Source: CAZDIO01 sp964505555 (GTDB taxonomy: Bacteria; Bdellovibrionota_C; UBA2361; SZUA-149; CAZDIO01). From it: DNA of 8,938 nucleotides. The notes beneath the pieces were generated by a model, which worked only from the letters and a program-made list of their open reading frames with translations, made no database searches and was not told where the DNA came from. The number at the start of each line of letters is the position of its first letter. Position 1 is the first letter of the stretch. A program made the position numbers and the translations under genes. Shown one piece after another: positions 5,567 to 8,938 of the stretch. The stretch is taken from assembly GCA_964505555.1 (NCBI GenBank), contig CAZDIO010000173.1:1-8938 (forward strand). Reading direction: 5' to 3'.

Positions 5567-7756
5567 TTGATATATCTTTTCTCCATAGCATCATTTCTTA
5601 GTGCCTTTCTTCTCTTTGGCATTCAGCCACTTATTGCAAAGATGATCCTTCCACTCCTCGGAGGAAGCCCTGCGGTGTGGAATGGGTGTGTGACGTTTTT
5701 TCAAGCATTACTTTTTCTTGGCTACCTTTATTCACACCTTTTAAGTTCCTCTCTTCAACTAAAAAAACAATTTTTAATTCACCTTCTCTTACTTTCGTTG
5801 TCTCTTCTTACCGTCCCTCTTGTGATCTCAGAGAGATTTCTTCAATCAATCCCTGGGGACTCAAACCCACTTCCTTGGCTCTTTCAAACTCTCCTCCTTA
5901 CGATTGGGCTTCCCTTCTTTTGTCTTGCAACCACCGCACCCCTTCTTCAGAAATGGTTCTCAACGATCAAACATAAAAGAAGTGATGATCCGTATTTTCT
6001 CTATGCAACAAGTAATGGTGGAAGTTTTCTTGCGCTTCTTGGATACCCTTTTATTATCGAGCCGATCCTTCCTCTTGGAGCACAAAGTAATTACTGGCGA
6101 GCGCTCTATTTAGTGTTTACGATTCTTCTTGCTATCTCCATGCTGGCTTCGCACGCTCGCCGTAACAAAGAATCAGCTTCGCTAAAGAGCCACGATGATA
6201 AACAACGGGATAAAACCTCCCACAAAGAACGTCTTTACTGGCTCATTCTTTCCTTTATCCCCTCCAGCCTCCTTCTTAGCGTCACTACTTATATTGCAAC
6301 CGATGTGGCCTCAATTCCCCTCCTCTGGGTTGTTCCCTTAGCGTTGTATCTACTAACGTTTATCATTGCGTTTTCCAATCAGGCCTCTCTTTCTGAACGT
6401 TCATATCGCCTCCTTCTTCCTTTTCTTATCCTCCCAGTTGCCGTAACACTTCTTTCTCAAGCCTCAGAACCAAAGATAGTGGTGATCACACTCCATCTCT
6501 CACTCTTCTTTCTCTCTGCCCTTTACTGCCACACCCAACTTGCAAAAAAACGCCCTGCACCTTCATCCCTTACTGAGTTCTATCTATGGCTCTCTCTTGG
6601 CGGACTCCTTGGTGCGGTGTTTAATACCCTTCTTGCGCCGATTCTCTTTAGAGAGATCCTTGAATATCCACTGATATTAATCCTCCTCTCCTTCTTTCTC
6701 CCTGGAGAGCAAAGAACTCTCTTAAAAAAAGAAACGCTGCGTAAAATAATAGGGGTGCTGATCGTTTGTGCGTTGACCCTTGTTGGAATCACCGTTGCTG
6801 GAAAGATTCAGATCGATCCTCCCCGCCTTAAAGTGGCCTTAATCTTTCTTCCTCCGGTGATCCTGATCTTTCTTCAACGAAGAAGTCCACTCTGGTTTGC
6901 GCTCTCATTTATTTCGTTCTTTCTTCCAAGTAGTTTCTTTGTCTCGATGCATGGAGATACCATCTACCAATCAAGAAACTTCTTTGGAGTGCTCCGCGTG
7001 GTTGATTCTGGAAAAGATAAATTCCGCTATCTCATTCATGGCACTACACTTCATGGACGGGAGCTCCTTAACGATCCTGAAGGGTGCACCCCTCTTGGCT
7101 ACTACCACTCCCTTGGGCCGATTGCTGATATCTTCTCTCTTCTTGAAAAGGAATCTCGGGTAGGGATTGTAGGGCTTGGTGCGGGTTCTCTTTATTGCTA
7201 CGCGCACTCTGATCAACGTTGGACATTTTATGAGATCAATCCCCAGGTCGTATGGCTTGCTAAAGAGAGTGCGCTATTTCATTCCTTAAATCCAAGAGGA
7301 GCGGAGCTCAATATCGTTATTGGCGATGCACGAGTGCAGCTCGATCGTGCCCCTGATGATTCTTACGACCTTCTTGTTCTTGATGCCTTTAGCTCAGATA
7401 ACATCCCCCTTCATCTTCTCTCGGAAGAAGCGATTCAGATCTATCTTCGCAAATTAAGACCAGGGGGGTTACTGGTGTTTCATATCTCAAACAGATTTCT
7501 TGATTTCTCTCAACCACTTTCAAATGTAGCAGCGCAACTTAATCTTACCTACAAAAGTCGGTTTGATAGCACCGTGTCTAGCGAGGAAGAGATGAATGGA
7601 AAAGATCCCTCGCATTGGATTGTGATGACAAAAAAAGGAGAGCGTTTAGTACCACTTCTTCCTGAACGCGGCTGGCGTCAACTACCACCAAACCCCAACC
7701 TTCCGGTGTGGCGAGATGATTTCTCTAATATCTTTAAGGTTATAAAGTGGAGGTAA
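5567..7756 (+). CDS. Membrane protein with C-terminal spermidine-synthase-like domain
   Basis: A 729-residue protein of the type annotated as fused MFS/spermidine synthase. The first 460 residues are strongly hydrophobic with about a dozen membrane segments. The opening region L-S-A-F-L-L-F-G-I-Q-P-L-I-A-K (11-25) followed by L-G-G-S-P-A-V-W (31-38) is characteristic of the family. The cytoplasmic-type C-terminal part (about 470-729) has the methyltransferase-like Rossmann fold: GLGAGS (536-541), Y-E-I-N-P (555-559), G-D-A-R (586-589) and LDAFSSDNIPLHLL (605-618). The latter replaces the classical spermidine synthase D-x-x-D-P-x-G-P motif, so polyamine synthesis is doubtful. It ends with W-R-D-D-F-S-N (715-721), also typical. 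The TTG start at 5567 has GAGGGG nine bases upstream, and the next in-frame Met (26) would remove half the first membrane segment. The physiological role of the family is not settled. Confidence 0.9.
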   Translation: MIYLFSIASFLSAFLLFGIQPLIAKMILPLLGGSPAVWNGCVTFFQALLFLGYLYSHLLSSSLQLKKQFLIHLLLLSLSLLTVPLVISERFLQSIPGDSNPLPWLFQTLLLTIGLPFFCLATTAPLLQKWFSTIKHKRSDDPYFLYATSNGGSFLALLGYPFIIEPILPLGAQSNYWRALYLVFTILLAISMLASHARRNKESASLKSHDDKQRDKTSHKERLYWLILSFIPSSLLLSVTTYIATDVASIPLLWVVPLALYLLTFIIAFSNQASLSERSYRLLLPFLILPVAVTLLSQASEPKIVVITLHLSLFFLSALYCHTQLAKKRPAPSSLTEFYLWLSLGGLLGAVFNTLLAPILFREILEYPLILILLSFFLPGEQRTLLKKETLRKIIGVLIVCALTLVGITVAGKIQIDPPRLKVALIFLPPVILIFLQRRSPLWFALSFISFFLPSSFFVSMHGDTIYQSRNFFGVLRVVDSGKDKFRYLIHGTTLHGRELLNDPEGCTPLGYYHSLGPIADIFSLLEKESRVGIVGLGAGSLYCYAHSDQRWTFYEINPQVVWLAKESALFHSLNPRGAELNIVIGDARVQLDRAPDDSYDLLVLDAFSSDNIPLHLLSEEAIQIYLRKLRPGGLLVFHISNRFLDFSQPLSNVAAQLNLTYKSRFDSTVSSEEEMNGKDPSHWIVMTKKGERLVPLLPERGWRQLPPNPNLPVWRDDFSNIFKVIKWR

Positions 7757-7872
7757 CCATTATTAAAAATTACCTTTGTTAGAAATACTCCCATTACTTG
7801 CCTTTTAGGATCAGCTTATTTATTGTTCCTCCTCTTATGAGTTCTTTTTCTAGATAGTTCTTTATCATCATC

Positions 7873-7980
7873 GTACCAGCTCTTCCCGAGCGGTACTTAC
7901 TCTATATGGTAAGTCCGGTTTGACCGGTTTTGTTCTGACGTAGAAACACTTTTTGTGGAGTTCCGTCAGTGTTTGTTTTT
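7873..7980 (+). promoter_or_regulatory. Structured leader with stacked and competing hairpins
   Basis: In the 271-base gap before the 223-residue gene, four stems follow one another. The first is GTACC and GCTC (7873-7882, one bulged A) with GAGC and GGTAC (7888-7896). The second is ACTTAC (7895-7900) with GTAAGT (7909-7914). The third is CCGGT (7915-7919) with ACCGG (7923-7927), followed by TTTTGTT. The fourth is CTGACG (7935-7940) with CGTCAG (7964-7969), followed by a T-rich tail. AAACACT (7944-7950) can instead pair with AGTGTTT (7968-7974), directly before GTTTTTG, and this excludes the previous stem. The pattern suggests terminators for the upstream gene, an attenuator, or both. A weak promoter (TTGCCT 7798-7803, TATTGT 7821-7826, 17 apart) lies upstream. 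The rest of the gap shows nothing clear. Confidence 0.45.
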
Positions 7981-8016
7981 GATTATCCCATCGTTTGTGG
8001 ATCTTCTGCGGTTCTT

Positions 8017-8020
8017 GGAG
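8017..8020 (+). promoter_or_regulatory. Ribosome binding site fixing the start at 8028
   Basis: GGAG lies seven bases before the ATG at 8028. The frame is open to an ATG at 7995 without such a site, so the shorter start is preferred. Confidence 0.7.
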
Positions 8021-8027
8021 AAAGAAT

Positions 8028-8699
8028 ATGAAAGAGAGACTCAAACCAAATCTTGTCGCACACATTCGGCGCACGGTAGCATCGGGAAAGTCGGTCGGGG
8101 AAACCCTAGTGACTATGACCACTCATGTGGAAGAGAGTACCGCACTCACAGTACTTGAGGCGGATTACGACGGAAAAGGGGAACGAAGTTTTTTGGAATT
8201 TTCTGAGTCCCAGCGTAAAGAAGCCCGAGTTTTTGTTCTCAGTCGGAAGATGGGCATGGAACGAATTAGTAGGATATATGCCCTTGATCCTACAGAGCAC
8301 GAGTTTCAGGTCTGGTATACAGCTCAAGGTCAAAATAACAGCACCCTCCTTGTTGAAACTGTCGTAAGAGACAAAAAGGACCTCGCTGGGACCATGGCCT
8401 TTAACGGAGAGAAACGTGGGCTTCTGCCGAATTTGTCGCGGCGGGCCGATCGTCTGCTGATGATTGGAAATAGCTGCGTATGGAAGATGTTTCTTTCCAA
8501 TCCGCAACTTGATGCGATCGGAGAGTTCTTCTGCGAAGCGATACCCTCAATACATGCTCGACGGGGAATCGTTATAAGAACACTCGCTGCTACAAAGCGT
8601 GATGGTCCCGTTGGCGAGATCCCCAAGCAGGTCAAAGCAACAGGTGTCCCTGATGTAAATATCGAAGCTCTTGCGCGATGGTTTATCGGTAAGTTCTAA
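8028..8699 (+). CDS. Hypothetical protein, 223 residues
   Basis: I do not recognise this protein. It has no signal peptide or membrane segment and is rich in Arg, Lys and Glu, so it is probably cytoplasmic. The N-terminus (1-35) is basic and helix-like. Residues 38-120 alternate charged and hydrophobic positions in a pattern suggesting a mixed alpha/beta fold, with W96 and Y97 in a strand-like stretch. Residues 140-165 (LLMIGNSCVWKMFL) and 168-185 hold the most hydrophobic core, with two cysteines (C150, C169). The C-terminus ends in W-F-I-G-K-F. The start at 8028 has GGAG seven bases upstream. The gene stands alone behind a long, structured leader and is followed by a small inverted repeat across its stop (ATCGGT 8685-8690, ACCGAT 8699-8704) and a stronger terminator at 8753-8816. 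Coding status is supported by the binding site and the long uninterrupted frame. Confidence 0.75.
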   Translation: MKERLKPNLVAHIRRTVASGKSVGETLVTMTTHVEESTALTVLEADYDGKGERSFLEFSESQRKEARVFVLSRKMGMERISRIYALDPTEHEFQVWYTAQGQNNSTLLVETVVRDKKDLAGTMAFNGEKRGLLPNLSRRADRLLMIGNSCVWKMFLSNPQLDAIGEFFCEAIPSIHARRGIVIRTLAATKRDGPVGEIPKQVKATGVPDVNIEALARWFIGKF

Positions 8700-8752
8700 C
8701 CGATATCTTTTACGATAGAGTCTTTCTCTTTTGAACCCCCTCTCTCACCTCT

Positions 8753-8816
8753 GCACTTCATTCCAGTGCGGTTGGCTAAGAAGGATATTCAATCCGGATT
8801 TGCCAACCTTATTTTT
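8753..8816 (+). terminator. Tandem hairpins with T-rich tail
   Basis: GCACT (8753-8757) pairs with AGTGC (8765-8769). Immediately after, GGTTGGC (8770-8776) pairs with GCCAACC (8802-8808), with an inner stem GGAT (8783-8786) and ATCC (8792-8795), followed by TTATTTTT. This is a good rho-independent terminator for the 223-residue gene, about 70-100 bases after its stop. AGTGCGG recurs at 8822-8828. Confidence 0.7.
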
Positions 8817-8844
8817 AATAAAGTGCGGATAAAGATTTAAAACT

Positions 8845-8938
8845 CTTATACTTAGACTTAGACTTATACTTAGACTTAGACTTATACTTATACTTATACT
8901 TCTCCCTAGACTAAACTTCGCCTTGCTCTTGCACTTGC
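8845..8938. repeat. Hexanucleotide CTTNNN repeat array, cut by the window edge
   Basis: Nine perfect hexamers run from 8845 to 8898 as CTTATA or CTTAGA, in the order T-G-G, T-G-G, T-T-T for the fifth base, so an 18-bp higher-order unit appears twice. CTTCTC and CCTAGA follow, then a 5-base break (8911-8915), then CTTCGC, CTTGCT, CTTGCA and a final CTTGC at the edge. The hexamer phase is kept except at the break. No start codon precedes it in the open frame, so it is taken as non-coding. Confidence 0.85.

Noticed and set aside
7995..8027. Eleven-residue extension of the 223-residue protein
   Set aside because: No ribosome binding site before 7995. GGAG precedes the ATG at 8028.
7868..8122. 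84-codon minus-strand frame over the structured leader
   Set aside because: It overlaps the hairpins and the supported plus-strand gene, and its residues show no family features.
8845..8938. CRISPR array
   Set aside because: The units are six bases with no spacers and no cas genes are present.

Overview
The window looks like a chromosomal stretch from a Gram-negative-type, probably uncultured bacterium. The Gram-negative assignment rests on a lipobox lipoprotein with a glycine zipper, a YdiI/MenI-type thioesterase, and GGAG-type ribosome binding sites. No taxonomic marker such as rRNA, tRNA or a ribosomal protein is present, so lineage cannot be fixed. Several short intergenic repeats (a long palindrome, a 10-bp CACAGAG tandem repeat, a hexanucleotide array) resemble the dispersed repeats common in environmental genomes.

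Left block (about 65-1810, minus strand): an ABC-2 type exporter. The ATPase (GTG start) and permease are joined stop-to-start with no gap. Upstream of the ATPase, also joined stop-to-start, is a 36-codon reading frame that overlaps a nested inverted repeat. It could be a small coupled peptide or a structured leader. A divergent region of about 200 bases, with an 11-bp hairpin that hides a GGAGG, separates this operon from the next gene.

Centre (2009-5334): a 416-residue orphan protein (+ strand) has a clean ribosome binding site and an acidic linker, and ends at a strong, probably two-way terminator. Facing it on the minus strand are a small glycine-zipper lipoprotein and a likely two-gene operon: a YdiI/MenI-like hotdog thioesterase followed 25 bases later by an FMO-like FAD/NAD(P) oxidoreductase. 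Small-molecule or quinone/CoA-ester chemistry is possible but not shown.

Right part (5404-8938): a 110-base repeat-rich spacer holds a perfect 14-bp-arm palindrome and CACAGAG repeats. It is followed by a 729-residue membrane protein with a C-terminal spermidine-synthase-like domain (+ strand, TTG start). A 271-base gap with at least four stacked or competing hairpins leads to a second orphan gene of 223 residues. That gene ends at a hairpin terminator. The window closes with a hexanucleotide CTTNNN repeat array that runs off the edge.

Nothing here is a recognisable defence, mobile or CRISPR system. The least explained material is the two orphan genes with their structured leaders, the small frame ahead of the ABC exporter, and the repeat elements.
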